This document shows positions 41,997 through 50,824 of a DNA stretch of 64,000 nucleotides, piece by piece. The stretch comes from Eubacteriaceae bacterium ES3. Lineage in GTDB: Bacteria; Bacillota; Clostridia; Eubacteriales; Eubacteriaceae. Location of the stretch: positions 2,474,680 to 2,538,679 of the forward strand of contig CP130741.1 in the NCBI GenBank assembly GCA_030586155.1, written 5' to 3'. Made by a program: the position numbers and the translations under genes. Each line of letters opens with the position of its first letter. Within the stretch, counting starts at the first letter, position 1. The notes under the pieces were generated by a model. It was not told the origin of the DNA. It did not search any database and saw nothing but the letters and a program-made list of their open reading frames with translations.

Positions 41997-42626
41997 CTAT
42001 GCGCCAATTAGTTCTTTGGCTTTTGAAGCTGAGCTACCAGCATCTGGAGCGTATCCATCTGCGCCAATTTCTGCAGCATATTCTGGTGTTACAGGAGCGC
42101 CACCAACGATAACTGGAAGTTCAGGATAAGCAGCTTTTACAGTCTGAACTGCTTCTTTTAAAGCTGGCATTGTAGTAGTTAACAGACCAGAGCAGGCAAC
42201 TAAAACTACATTATCGTTTTCTTTAACCGCTTCAACGAATTTGTCTGCTGGTACATCCACACCCAGGTCGACCATGTCAAATCCTGAGCTTTCAAGCATC
42301 ATAACAACCAGGTTTTTACCGATATCATGCAGGTCTCCGGCAACAGTTCCCATAATACAGGTTCCTAAAGAAGTAGAATTTTCACCAGCCATAACCGGTT
42401 TTAAAATATCCACACCTTTTGACATTGCTTTGGCAGCAATCAACATTTCTGGAACGAAGATTTCGCCAGCTGAGAATTTTTCACCGACAACGCCCATGGA
42501 TTCGATCATGCCATCTAAAATTTCCTGAGCAACTACGCCTGCATCCAAAGCAGCCTGTACAGCAGCTCCTACTTTTTTAGATTTTCCAGTTTCTACCAGT
42601 GTTTTTACTTCTGCAATTGTTGACAT
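41997..42626 (-). CDS. Corrinoid (methyl-carrier) protein of a methyltransferase system
   Basis: 209 residues. N-terminal helical cap (1-85) and B12-binding Rossmann domain with the base-off signature DLHDIG, followed by LVVMMLESSGFDMVDLGVDV and SGLLTTTMPALKE, IVGGAPVTPEYA. It carries the methyl group from the substrate-specific methyltransferase I to the methyl-THF methyltransferase II. Its size fits MtvC/OdmC-type proteins. Operon with the two genes upstream (42682-43479, 43491-44471), giving the complete MT1-MT2-CP set. Confidence 0.92.
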   Translation of the reverse strand: MSTIAEVKTLVETGKSKKVGAAVQAALDAGVVAQEILDGMIESMGVVGEKFSAGEIFVPEMLIAAKAMSKGVDILKPVMAGENSTSLGTCIMGTVAGDLHDIGKNLVVMMLESSGFDMVDLGVDVPADKFVEAVKENDNVVLVACSGLLTTTMPALKEAVQTVKAAYPELPVIVGGAPVTPEYAAEIGADGYAPDAGSSASKAKELIGA

Positions 42627-42681
42627 ATTCTTTCTCCTTAGAATTTAATTTTATTTTTTATCTTTGTGTGTGCAAAATTAT

Positions 42682-43479
42682 TTATTTTACAAAAATACCT
42701 TCGCGGAAAGCGCCGATATATTCCATACAGTACTCATCTTCACCCATCATGGCTTCAGTGGCAAAAAGCATTCCCATCATGTCCTTGTTTAGTGGATCCA
42801 GGATGAAGGAGTCCATGCCAGCGTTCATTGCTAGCACGGCAAAAGCCTGGTTGGCAATTCGACGAGCTGGCAGGTTGAAGGAAATATTTGAAACCGCACC
42901 GGTGACATGAATAGTCGGGTAGGCTTTTTTAATTTCACGGATAACTTCAGTAACCATATTAATGCCATCTTCAGAGGTACACAGCATTTCAATCAATGGA
43001 TCGATGTGCATACGGGATGGATCAATGCCATATTCTTTACATTTAGCCATAATGTCGTGGAATACATCCAAACGGTCTTTAGCTGTTTTAGGAATTCCTT
43101 TATCGCTGTTTAACAGAGCAACACATTCCCATTCGGTATCAGCCAGCGCTTTAAAAGCCGCGTCAATTTTGTCCCCTTCCATGGAAACTGAATTGAATAA
43201 TCCCGGTTTTTTGCAAAGTTTCATGGATTCAATACAAGTGAAAACATTAGGACTGTCTACAGCAATAGGGGTATCTACCGCTTCCTGTACGATATCAATT
43301 AACCATTTCATGGTTTCCATTTCAATGTCATCATCTACTGATGCACAGACATCAATATAATCTGCGCCTGCTTCTGCCTGTTTAATGGCCAGATTCTTAA
43401 TGAATTCAGCATCCTTAGCCGCAATCGCTTTGGCGGTTGACGGAATCGCTCCGTTAATTTTTTCTCCAATAATAATCAT
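42682..43479 (-). CDS. Methyltetrahydrofolate:corrinoid methyltransferase (MT2, pterin-binding)
   Basis: 265 residues. Pterin-binding TIM barrel: MIIIGEKINGAIPSTAKAIA, ADYIDVCASVDDDIEMETMK, PIAVDSPNVFTCIESM, KPGLFNSVSMEGDK, GIDPSRMHIDPLIEMLCTSE DG, VTGAVSNISFNLPARRIANQ AF. This is the MtvA/MtgA/AcsE-like group that passes the methyl group from methyl-Co(III) corrinoid to tetrahydrofolate for entry into the Wood-Ljungdahl pathway. Length is that of stand-alone MT2 enzymes. GGAG lies upstream of the ATG. Which methyl donor the system serves is not visible here. Confidence 0.9.
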   Translation of the reverse strand: MIIIGEKINGAIPSTAKAIAAKDAEFIKNLAIKQAEAGADYIDVCASVDDDIEMETMKWLIDIVQEAVDTPIAVDSPNVFTCIESMKLCKKPGLFNSVSMEGDKIDAAFKALADTEWECVALLNSDKGIPKTAKDRLDVFHDIMAKCKEYGIDPSRMHIDPLIEMLCTSEDGINMVTEVIREIKKAYPTIHVTGAVSNISFNLPARRIANQAFAVLAMNAGMDSFILDPLNKDMMGMLFATEAMMGEDEYCMEYIGAFREGIFVK

Positions 43480-43490
43480 TAGTATCTCCT

Positions 43491-44471
43491 TTAAAACATT
43501 TCTTTGGTCATTTTATCAATTGCTTCATCACTGGCTTCGTAAACGCCTGGGAAGGAAGATACGCCCATTCCCTGACAAGCTCCCGGGATGAAGTAAAGTT
43601 TACCGCATTCACGACAGGCACGGGTAAATTCTTCTTCTACCTGCTCTTTTGTCCAATCCGGATGATCAATGATGCCTGAGTGAACACCGCCCATAAAGGT
43701 AATTTGTCCGCCGTATTCCTTAATCATTGCCGGAATATCGTTAGTTGTCATAACACCCTGCCAGACATCGATTCCCATTTCAATCATCGCTGGAACGATA
43801 GTTGCACCATAAGAGTCACTGTGATGAACAATTAATTCTACACCGTTTTCTTTATAGAAGCCGTATAATTTTTTATATGCTGGCAGTAAGAATTCTTCAA
43901 ACATTGCTGGAGAAAGGAAAGTAGAAATCTGACTGCCCCAATCATCATGATGAAACAGGCAATCTGGTTTTAAATAAGTAACCAGCTCTTTAGCATAAGC
44001 TAATTCGAATTCTGTCAGATAGTCAATCAGCTCTTTCATGGCTTCCGGCTCTTCATAAAAACTCATTAATGCATCTTCCATCCCCATCAGATAATGCGTT
44101 AATTCGAAAATTCCCGGTGCAATAAAAGCAGTAACATATTTATTATCACGATCAACTGCCTTTGCAGCTTCAATCGCCGGTTGCCAGTCAGCTTCCGGAA
44201 AGACAACATTTGGAGCTTTAATATACTCTTTCCATTCAGTAATATCTTTTAAAACGATTTTACCATTATTATGAACCGGGAAAGCACCAAGCTGTCCTTC
44301 CGGCCATGCAACGGTTACACCCCACTCGTTAACCACCTCTTCGCCAATAGCTGGTTTAATTCGGCAAGATGGAACATTCATAATCATTTCCATAAATTCA
44401 AACTGTTTTACAAACCGATCCGGTTTGCCACCTGACATTACTTCCTTTAAGTTCTCTTTAATCGTTAACAC
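43491..44471 (-). CDS. URO-D family methyltransferase I (MtvB/MtaA-like), copy 1
   Basis: 326 residues. Uroporphyrinogen decarboxylase-type TIM barrel used by corrinoid methyltransferases: PDRFVKQFEFMEMIMNVPSC, EWGVTVAWPEGQLGAFPVHN, FLFHHDDWGSQIS region, LIVHHSDSYGATIVPAMIEM GIDVWQGV, ITFMGGVHSGIIDHPDW. His and Cys positions (HHSDSYG; ACQGMG near the C-terminus) may bind zinc. Probably demethylates an O-methyl donor such as a methoxyaromatic compound. Close paralogue of 46529-47509. First gene of the minus-strand operon, with a strong predicted promoter at 44582-44610. Substrate unknown. Confidence 0.88.
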   Translation of the reverse strand: MLTIKENLKEVMSGGKPDRFVKQFEFMEMIMNVPSCRIKPAIGEEVVNEWGVTVAWPEGQLGAFPVHNNGKIVLKDITEWKEYIKAPNVVFPEADWQPAIEAAKAVDRDNKYVTAFIAPGIFELTHYLMGMEDALMSFYEEPEAMKELIDYLTEFELAYAKELVTYLKPDCLFHHDDWGSQISTFLSPAMFEEFLLPAYKKLYGFYKENGVELIVHHSDSYGATIVPAMIEMGIDVWQGVMTTNDIPAMIKEYGGQITFMGGVHSGIIDHPDWTKEQVEEEFTRACRECGKLYFIPGACQGMGVSSFPGVYEASDEAIDKMTKEMF

Positions 44472-44581
44472 TTGTCAACCTCCTCAATGATTTTCCCATA
44501 ATTACAAAACCCATCTTCGTAATTATTAGTATTAAATTTATTGATTACTGTTTTATTAGTAATTTTAAATTATTTTACTGT

Positions 44582-44610
44582 AGTATAAACGGTTTCAGCA
44601 ATATTGTCAA
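44582..44610 (-). promoter_or_regulatory. Predicted promoter of the minus-strand methyltransferase operon
   Basis: Minus strand TTGACA (44605-44610), 17-base spacer, TATACT (44582-44587), about 110 bases before the start at 44471. Confidence 0.7.
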
Positions 44611-44723
44611 TCATAAGTTTCAAAAAGTCCCTATTTTCTCAAGCTGAATTTACGAATTATCAAATTAAATTTAAAATCATTTTTATATTTTTGTAAATGT
44701 TATCCTTTATATAGCATTTTGTA

Positions 44724-44751
44724 TTGACAATCCATAAAACATCGATATAAT
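44724..44751 (+). promoter_or_regulatory. Consensus promoter with no gene close downstream
   Basis: TTGACA (44724-44729), 16-base spacer, TATAAT (44746-44751): perfect hexamers. The next start codon is 375 bases away. Either a long leader for the MFS gene or a small RNA starts here. Confidence 0.6.
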
Positions 44752-44920
44752 TTAAGCGTATTTAATTTTTTACTGTTTATTTTTCCTTATTCTATTTTTT
44801 TTCGTTAATTCATTTTTTTTGATGAAATACCTATTTTCCGTAAGTTATTTGATTATTACTGAATGTAAACGAAATCATCTGGCGAAAAACAAAAATATTT
44901 TAATAATATACTAAAATATG

Positions 44921-44949
44921 TTGACTATGAATGTGAAACCGAGTACAAT
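44921..44949 (+). promoter_or_regulatory. Predicted proximal promoter of the MFS transporter gene
   Basis: TTGACT (44921-44926), 17-base spacer, TACAAT (44944-44949), about 175 bases before the ATG at 45127. Confidence 0.6.
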
Positions 44950-45126
44950 GAAGTCATGATTTCTATAGTAATTATTGGCCAATTTACTGTTTGTAAAATC
45001 ACAGGTATTTAAGACGTTCTTATATCGTAATTATGAAGAGGGTAAGAGGGTTTTAAAAAGAATCATCAACACATTTATAAAATCTAAAATTATCAGTTTA
45101 TTGACTGAAATGAAAAGGAGAAACAT

Positions 45127-46479
45127 ATGAATCAACCTTTAAGCAAGTCAGCCATAAATCTCTATGGTTTGCCGTCGTTCGGCTTTCAGACAATGGTTAA
45201 TATCGAGGTCATGCTCTTTGCAGCGTTTCTGACCGATTACGCTAAAATACCATTGGCACTCGCCTCTGCTGTACTTTTGTTAACTTCTATTGTTGATATT
45301 GTGTCGGTTCCAGTATCTGGGATCATTCTTGAAAAAAGCAATATGAAATGGGGTAAATATCGCTCCTGGCTATTAGTCGGCCCACCGATTGCAGCCTTTT
45401 TCTATGTCTTCCAGTTCTCTCAGATTGGTGAAGCGATGACAACAGCTGTTATTATCTTTATCGGTTTTGCCGTTTCCCATCTGGTTTGGAACACCTTCTA
45501 TGCGGCTCATATTTCTATGAATAATGCCTTAACCACCATTCGTGAAGAGCGAATTTCTATGGCTGGTAATCGTGGTATGTTTAATGCTGCCGGAAGCCTT
45601 GTCTTCTCATATTTTGGCGTTAAATCTATCGCTGCTGTTGGCGCCGGTATTGGTAATGAAGTGTTAGGTTATACCATCATAGCTGCTGTTACCGGATGTA
45701 TTATGATCATCTGTAACCTGACTTATTTTAAAATTACTACTCCATATAAAGATAATGGTTCTGAAGCTCAGGCCACTAAAGAAAAAATGCCTATTAGCGA
45801 AATGCTTAAACAGATCACTGTCAATCCTCCTTTAATGGGACTGATGTTAGTAGAGCTGGGTCGTTATCTGGGACGTTTTGTTATCTTCGGTATGGCTTTC
45901 TATTACTTCAAATATGTTATTGAAGACCTGCCAGGTCTGGCTTTATTTATGACAGGACTGACCATCGTTTCCTTCTTTGCTGCTATGATCGCTGCACCGA
46001 TTGCCAAGAAATTGGGTGAAAAAATGACTTATGTCATTGCCCTTTTATTCCTGATTGTCGGTCTGCTGGTCGTCTGGTTTGTGCCTTTAAGCGCTACAGC
46101 CTTTAAAGTGGTTATGTTTGTTGCTTACATCGGTTATGGACTTCCTGATTCACTGGGTGTTGCCATGTACTCTGCAACTGTTGACTATGGTGAATGGAAA
46201 ACTGGTAAAAACGCCCGAGGTTTCATCATGTCATTGATTTCTTTCCCCATAAAAATCTCTGTATTTGTACGTTCGGTAATTATTTCAGCAGTACTTGCTT
46301 CTGTTGGTTATGTTGCTGATATGGCAGTTACTCCAGAACTTGTTCAGGGAATTAAAAACGGTTTTGCTCTGTACCCTGCTATCATCATGGCAATTGGTCT
46401 GCTTCTGATGTTAAAACTTTACTCGTTGACTCCATCGAAAATGGCTGAAATTAAGCAAGATATGGATAAACAAAAATAA
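45127..46479 (+). CDS. GPH/MFS-type sodium or proton:substrate symporter
   Basis: 450 residues with about 12 membrane segments. YGLPSFGFQTMVNIEVMLFA near the N-terminus and the GPH-like loop KWGKYRSWLLVGPP after segment 2; YGEWKTGKNARGFIMSLIS in the second half is the second GPH motif. The family imports glycosides and other organic compounds. Located between the two paralogous methyltransferase I genes, so it probably imports the methylated substrate of this locus. AAAAGGAG ribosome site 6 bases before the ATG. Confidence 0.85.
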   Translation: MNQPLSKSAINLYGLPSFGFQTMVNIEVMLFAAFLTDYAKIPLALASAVLLLTSIVDIVSVPVSGIILEKSNMKWGKYRSWLLVGPPIAAFFYVFQFSQIGEAMTTAVIIFIGFAVSHLVWNTFYAAHISMNNALTTIREERISMAGNRGMFNAAGSLVFSYFGVKSIAAVGAGIGNEVLGYTIIAAVTGCIMIICNLTYFKITTPYKDNGSEAQATKEKMPISEMLKQITVNPPLMGLMLVELGRYLGRFVIFGMAFYYFKYVIEDLPGLALFMTGLTIVSFFAAMIAAPIAKKLGEKMTYVIALLFLIVGLLVVWFVPLSATAFKVVMFVAYIGYGLPDSLGVAMYSATVDYGEWKTGKNARGFIMSLISFPIKISVFVRSVIISAVLASVGYVADMAVTPELVQGIKNGFALYPAIIMAIGLLLMLKLYSLTPSKMAEIKQDMDKQK

Positions 46480-46528
46480 GCAGTTGTAAAATCAGCATCG
46501 AATTCTTATCAATGTTAAAGGAGATACC

Positions 46529-47509
46529 ATGTTAACTAAACGACAAAATTTAATGGAAGTTATAAAAGGCGGAAACCCTGACCGATTTGTTAATCAGTAT
46601 GAAGCGCTGCATCTGGTCATGAAAACACCGATCACTAGAATTAAACCGCCAGTTGGTGGTGAAGCTTATAATGAATGGGGCGTACTGCTACGATGGCCGG
46701 AAGGACAGCTTGGCTCTTTCCCGGTTCATGATGAGGAACATATTGTCATCAAAGACATCACAAAATGGCGTGACTATGTAAAAGCACCTAATCTTGACTA
46801 TCCTGATGAAGCCTGGGCAGAAGCTGCTGCAGAAGCTGCTGCGGTTGATCGCGATGAATATTTTGTCACTGTCTTTGTTGCACCCGGTCTGTTTGAACAT
46901 ATCCATTATTTGATGAGTATGGAAGAAGCTTTAATGGCCTACTATGAAGAACCGGAAGCGATGCATGAACTAATTGATTTCCTTGTTGATTTTGAACTTA
47001 GACTGGCAAAAGAATTTATCGAACACCTCCATCCAGATGCTGTTTTCCATCATGATGATTGGGGCAGCCAGATTAATTCCTTCATTTCTCCTGAAATGTT
47101 TGAAGAGTTCTTTGTCCCAGCTTATAAAAAGATTTATGGTTTCTATAAGGAAAACGGCGTAGAACTAATTGTTCACCACAGTGATTCTTATGCTGCCAAC
47201 CTGGTCCCCTCAATGATCGAGATGGGCATTGATATCTGGCAGGGAGTCATGAATACCAATAAAATTCCCGAACTGATTAAAGAGTATGGTGGAAAGATTT
47301 CATTCATGGGTGGTATTCACTCTGGTCTGGTTGATTTCCCAGACTGGACCCCTGAAATTGTTGCAAAATATGTTGAAGAAACCTGCCGGGAAAATGGAAA
47401 ACTGTATTTCATTCCTTGTCAGACTTCCGGTCTGCCGGTCGAATCCTTCCCTGGAGTTTATCAGACTCTGACCAATGAAATCGATCGAATGTCCAAAGAA
47501 ATGTTCTAA
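46529..47509 (+). CDS. URO-D family methyltransferase I, copy 2
   Basis: 326 residues, the same length as copy 1 and aligned end to end: PDRFVNQYEALHLVMKTPIT RIKPP, EWGVLLRWPEGQLGSFPVHD, FHHDDWGSQINSFISPEMFE, LIVHHSDSYAANLVPSMIEM GIDIWQGV, ISFMGGIHSGLVDFPDW, ending in a variant CQTSGLPVESFPGVY. It differs from copy 1 near the C-terminus (CQTSG for CQGMG) and in the substrate-facing segments, suggesting a different donor for the same corrinoid protein. AAAGGAG lies 6 bases before the ATG, and an intrinsic terminator follows. Confidence 0.88.
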   Translation: MLTKRQNLMEVIKGGNPDRFVNQYEALHLVMKTPITRIKPPVGGEAYNEWGVLLRWPEGQLGSFPVHDEEHIVIKDITKWRDYVKAPNLDYPDEAWAEAAAEAAAVDRDEYFVTVFVAPGLFEHIHYLMSMEEALMAYYEEPEAMHELIDFLVDFELRLAKEFIEHLHPDAVFHHDDWGSQINSFISPEMFEEFFVPAYKKIYGFYKENGVELIVHHSDSYAANLVPSMIEMGIDIWQGVMNTNKIPELIKEYGGKISFMGGIHSGLVDFPDWTPEIVAKYVEETCRENGKLYFIPCQTSGLPVESFPGVYQTLTNEIDRMSKEMF

Positions 47510-47520
47510 ACTAACTATAC

Positions 47521-47548
47521 AGGGAGGATTATTCCTCCCTTTTTTTTT
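47521..47548 (+). terminator. Intrinsic terminator after the second methyltransferase gene
   Basis: AGGGAGGA-TTA-TTCCTCCCT stem with TTTTTTTT, 12 bases past the stop and 17 bases before the next ATG. The next gene may depend on read-through. Confidence 0.9.
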
Positions 47549-47564
47549 ACAAGTGAGGTGAAAA

Positions 47565-48959
47565 ATGAATAAAAAACAGATTGTCGGCATCGCTCTGGGA
47601 ATCCTGGTTCTGTTAGCCAGTATTTTCTTACCTATCCCTGAAGGTTTGACTGAAATCGGATTTCGGACCATCGGACTGCTGATTTTTTTCCTGGTTTTGC
47701 TTATTTTCGAATCTCTGCCGGTTGGGATTATCTGCTTTATCAGTCTAGCCCTTTTACCGCTTTTAGGGGTGACCAAGAATTTAGCCAGTGGTTTGACAGG
47801 TTTTTCCAACACCATGCTTTTCTTTGTTATCGCCTCTTTTGGCCTGGCAGAAGCAGTAACTTCAACACCAATTGTCAGGCGAATTCTATACGCCATTATC
47901 AAGAGCTTTGGCAAGGACGTAAAAACCTGTATACTGGCCATTATGATCTCCGGAACAATCGTATCTTCTATGGTTACTGATGTGCCTACGGTGGTGGTTT
48001 TTATGGGTATCGGGAGCAGTTTTTTAAAGCTTTTTGAAAACGAGGCCGACCGAAAAAAAACTGCCCGACCCTTAATGATCGGAATCCCCATTGCGATTAT
48101 GCTGGGGGGAATTATGACTCCAGCAGGCAGTGGTATCAATATCCTGACCATCGGACTGCTCCAGGAGATAGCCGGTATTCAGATTACCTTTATTCAATGG
48201 ATGGTTTGTGCTATCCCGATAGTCATTATCATGGTACCTTTTTCATGGTGGCTGCTGATAAAGATTTTCCCTCCCGCAGACATTGAACATGACCGCGTTC
48301 AAACCTACCTTGAAAGCATCGCCATTACTGAAGGACTACAGACGATTGAAAAAAAGGTCCTGACCATCGGTGCCACAATGCTTTTTTTCTGGATACTGAG
48401 TTCATTTGTTTCCGGTATTGACGTATCAGTTGTCGCCCTGTTGGGCTGCTCCCTATTCTTCATGCCGGGAATCAACGTTCTAAGCTGGGAGCAATATGTA
48501 AAAGCGGTCTCCTGGACTTCCTTTATTTTAATCGGTACTGTTCTATGTATCGCCAATACACTGGTTACCAACGGTGTCAGTGAATGGTTTGTCAGTCATG
48601 TCCTGCCTGCTTCTCTGACACTAACCGTGATGCAAGGTGTCCTATTTGTCTCTATAATCGCTTTTGTGGTCATGCTGGTGGTACCTGTAGCCCCGGCCCT
48701 GATTGGGGTTTTATCCCCGGTTATTGTCAGTATTGCTCTGACCACGGGCATTAATCCGGCTCTTTTAATTATCACCCTGGGGCTTTGTGCCGGGAATTGT
48801 TATCTGTTCCCCATCGATACCATTCCCCTCATAACCTACACAGCCGGTTATTACAAAATGATGGATATGCCTAAGGCAACCATTTATATGCAATTGGCCT
48901 TCATCGTCCTTTGTACCATCTGGCTGCCAATCGGCGGGCGACTGATCGGACTGGTTTAA
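47565..48959 (+). CDS. DASS/SLC13-type sodium:anion symporter
   Basis: 464 residues, about 12 membrane segments. ASFGLAEAVTSTPIVRRILY, the SNT-like ATPAGSGINI region near residue 185 (MTPAGSGINILTIGLLQEIA), and a second SNT-like segment APALIGVLSPVIVSIAL with PIDTIPLITYTAGY near the C-terminus. The family moves dicarboxylates, sulfate or aromatic acids with Na+. As it follows an O-demethylase locus, import of an aromatic acid is plausible. GAGGTG ribosome site. Confidence 0.83.
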   Translation: MNKKQIVGIALGILVLLASIFLPIPEGLTEIGFRTIGLLIFFLVLLIFESLPVGIICFISLALLPLLGVTKNLASGLTGFSNTMLFFVIASFGLAEAVTSTPIVRRILYAIIKSFGKDVKTCILAIMISGTIVSSMVTDVPTVVVFMGIGSSFLKLFENEADRKKTARPLMIGIPIAIMLGGIMTPAGSGINILTIGLLQEIAGIQITFIQWMVCAIPIVIIMVPFSWWLLIKIFPPADIEHDRVQTYLESIAITEGLQTIEKKVLTIGATMLFFWILSSFVSGIDVSVVALLGCSLFFMPGINVLSWEQYVKAVSWTSFILIGTVLCIANTLVTNGVSEWFVSHVLPASLTLTVMQGVLFVSIIAFVVMLVVPVAPALIGVLSPVIVSIALTTGINPALLIITLGLCAGNCYLFPIDTIPLITYTAGYYKMMDMPKATIYMQLAFIVLCTIWLPIGGRLIGLV

Positions 48960-48982
48960 TTCTTCTCTATAAATAAGAAATA

Positions 48983-49036
48983 AAAAAAAGGCTGCTGCCG
49001 ACTGACCACAACGGTCACCGGCTAGCAGCCTTTTTG
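48983..49036. terminator. Bidirectional terminator between the DASS gene and hydA
   Basis: AGGCTGCT pairs with AGCAGCCT around a CGACTGACC...GGTCACCGG inner structure; A-run before, TTTTT after. Confidence 0.85.
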
Positions 49037-49051
49037 ATGTTTAAAACTAGA

Positions 49052-50806
49052 TTAGATCATTTTAGGTTTTTCAGAATAAGTCGTGTGAAGAATGTCATGG
49101 GCAACATGACTGTTAGGCTCTTCCAGGAATTCTTCGTAGATCCGTTTAACAGATGGGCTCTGGTGCGATTTACGATATTTTAACACCTGAGCATCTTCAT
49201 TATATAAAGCTTTAGCCCGTTCTGTGCGGATATCTATATCAATTTGATCTTTAGGTGCGACAATTGGTTGTCCACCACCGTTTACACAACCACCCGGACA
49301 GGCCATCAGCTCAATAAATGACACATCGGATAATTTTCCGGCTTTTAAATCTTCCATAACGGTTTTAATATTATTTCCACCGTGAGCGACCAGAACATTA
49401 ACATCCATTTCCGGTGTAACAGAAACGGTTGCCCGTTTAATGCCTTCTACGCCACGAACCATTTCATAATCGATTTCCTGGATATCTTTGTCATTCAAAA
49501 TATCAGCCAGGGTTCGAACTGCGGCTTCCATAACACCACCAGTTGCGCCAAAAATAACGGCTGCACCTGTCGATTCACCATAGTATTCATCAAAACTTTC
49601 GTCTGGTAATTTCGTGAACATGATTCTGGCTTCTTTAATCATTCTTGCCAGTTCACGGGTAGTAATTGAAACATCAACATCTGCCAGGCCATCTTTCGAT
49701 GCCAGTTCTTCACGCTGTACTTCATATTTTTTAGCAGTACATGGCATAACCGATACAACAAACATATCTTTAGGATCAATTCCGTTTGCTTTTGCATAGT
49801 GCGATTTTAACAGGGCTCCTGTCATATTCTGTGGCGATTTACAGCTTGACAGATGAGGAATCATTTCCGGATAATAGGTTTCGATATATTTAACCCAGCC
49901 AGGTGAACAGGAAGTGATCATCGGCAGAACGCCATTATTATTAATCCGTCCTAATAGTTCTGTTCCTTCTTCCATAATTGTCACATCAGCGCCAAAATCA
50001 GTATCGAAGACTTTATCAAATCCCAGTCTTTTGAGTGATGCCACCATTTTACCTGTTACCGCAGTTCCCATAGGCAGTCCGAATTCTTCACCCAGAGCAG
50101 CACGAACGGCTGGCGCAGTCTGAACAACAACCATTTTTGAAGGATCAGATATTGCGTCCCAGACCTGTCGGATATTTGATTTTTCGGTTAAAGCACCAAC
50201 TGGACAATTGACGATACACTGTCCACAATTGATACAGCCTACCTCGGCCAGCGATTTATCGAAGACTGGTTGAACCTGTGATGTAAAACCACGGCCTACA
50301 GCTCCCAGAACTGCAACTCCCTGCACGCTGCTACATACAGCTGAACAGCGTTTACACAGGATACATTTGCTTTCATCCCGAACAATAGAGGTTGACATAT
50401 TATCAATTAAATGTCCAGAACGTTCCCCTTCAAATGGGACATCAGATACGCCCAAATCTTTAGCCATGGACTGCAACTCACAGTTTTCGCTACGGACACA
50501 GGTTGTACATTCCCGGTTATGGTCAGAGAGAATCAGCTCCAAATTCACACGTCGAGCTTCTCTGACCTTTTCAGAATTAGTCAGGACCTCAATCCCATTG
50601 GCAACTGGATACACGCAGGAAGCCTGCAGAGCTCTAGCACCGGCGATTTCCACCAGACACATTCTACAAGCACCAATTTCATTGATATCCTTGAGATAAC
50701 ACAATGTTGGAATATCAATGTTTTTCATTCTGGCAGCTTCCAGCACAGTTGTACCTTCCGGGACAGTCATTTCCTGACCGTTAATTTTAAATGTTACTTC
50801 TTTCAT
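49052..50806 (-). CDS. hydA: [FeFe]-hydrogenase catalytic subunit HydA of the electron-bifurcating complex
   Basis: 584 residues. Domains in order: [2Fe-2S] ferredoxin (1-80; CYLKDINEIGACRMC), His-Cys [4Fe-4S] site (HNRECTTCVRSENC), two [4Fe-4S] sites (CILCKRCSAVC, CINCGQCIVNC), H-cluster domain (about 225-510) and small-subunit-like C-terminus. H-cluster motifs: L1 TSCSPGW (Ser where TSCCPxW has its second Cys), L2 MPCTAKK, L3 ELMACPGGCVNGGGQP. Makes or oxidises H2. In Acetobacterium the HydABCD complex reversibly splits electrons of H2 between ferredoxin and NAD. Last gene of hydCEDBA. Confidence 0.95.
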   Translation of the reverse strand: MKEVTFKINGQEMTVPEGTTVLEAARMKNIDIPTLCYLKDINEIGACRMCLVEIAGARALQASCVYPVANGIEVLTNSEKVREARRVNLELILSDHNRECTTCVRSENCELQSMAKDLGVSDVPFEGERSGHLIDNMSTSIVRDESKCILCKRCSAVCSSVQGVAVLGAVGRGFTSQVQPVFDKSLAEVGCINCGQCIVNCPVGALTEKSNIRQVWDAISDPSKMVVVQTAPAVRAALGEEFGLPMGTAVTGKMVASLKRLGFDKVFDTDFGADVTIMEEGTELLGRINNNGVLPMITSCSPGWVKYIETYYPEMIPHLSSCKSPQNMTGALLKSHYAKANGIDPKDMFVVSVMPCTAKKYEVQREELASKDGLADVDVSITTRELARMIKEARIMFTKLPDESFDEYYGESTGAAVIFGATGGVMEAAVRTLADILNDKDIQEIDYEMVRGVEGIKRATVSVTPEMDVNVLVAHGGNNIKTVMEDLKAGKLSDVSFIELMACPGGCVNGGGQPIVAPKDQIDIDIRTERAKALYNEDAQVLKYRKSHQSPSVKRIYEEFLEEPNSHVAHDILHTTYSEKPKMI

Positions 50807-50824
50807 CGTTTTTAAAACCCCCTC

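Larger units (their letters stand above)
44472..45126. other. Divergent AT-rich promoter region of the methyltransferase locus
   Basis: 655 bases with no gene, between the two divergent operons. It holds three good promoter-like sites, listed separately. The rest is very AT-rich with runs of T (44763-44822). No riboswitch recognised; a regulator binding site is likely but not identifiable. Confidence 0.7.

Noticed and set aside
47300-48151. A 283-residue minus-strand frame
   Set aside because: It lies antisense over the second methyltransferase and the DASS transporter, has low-complexity composition and no homology pattern.
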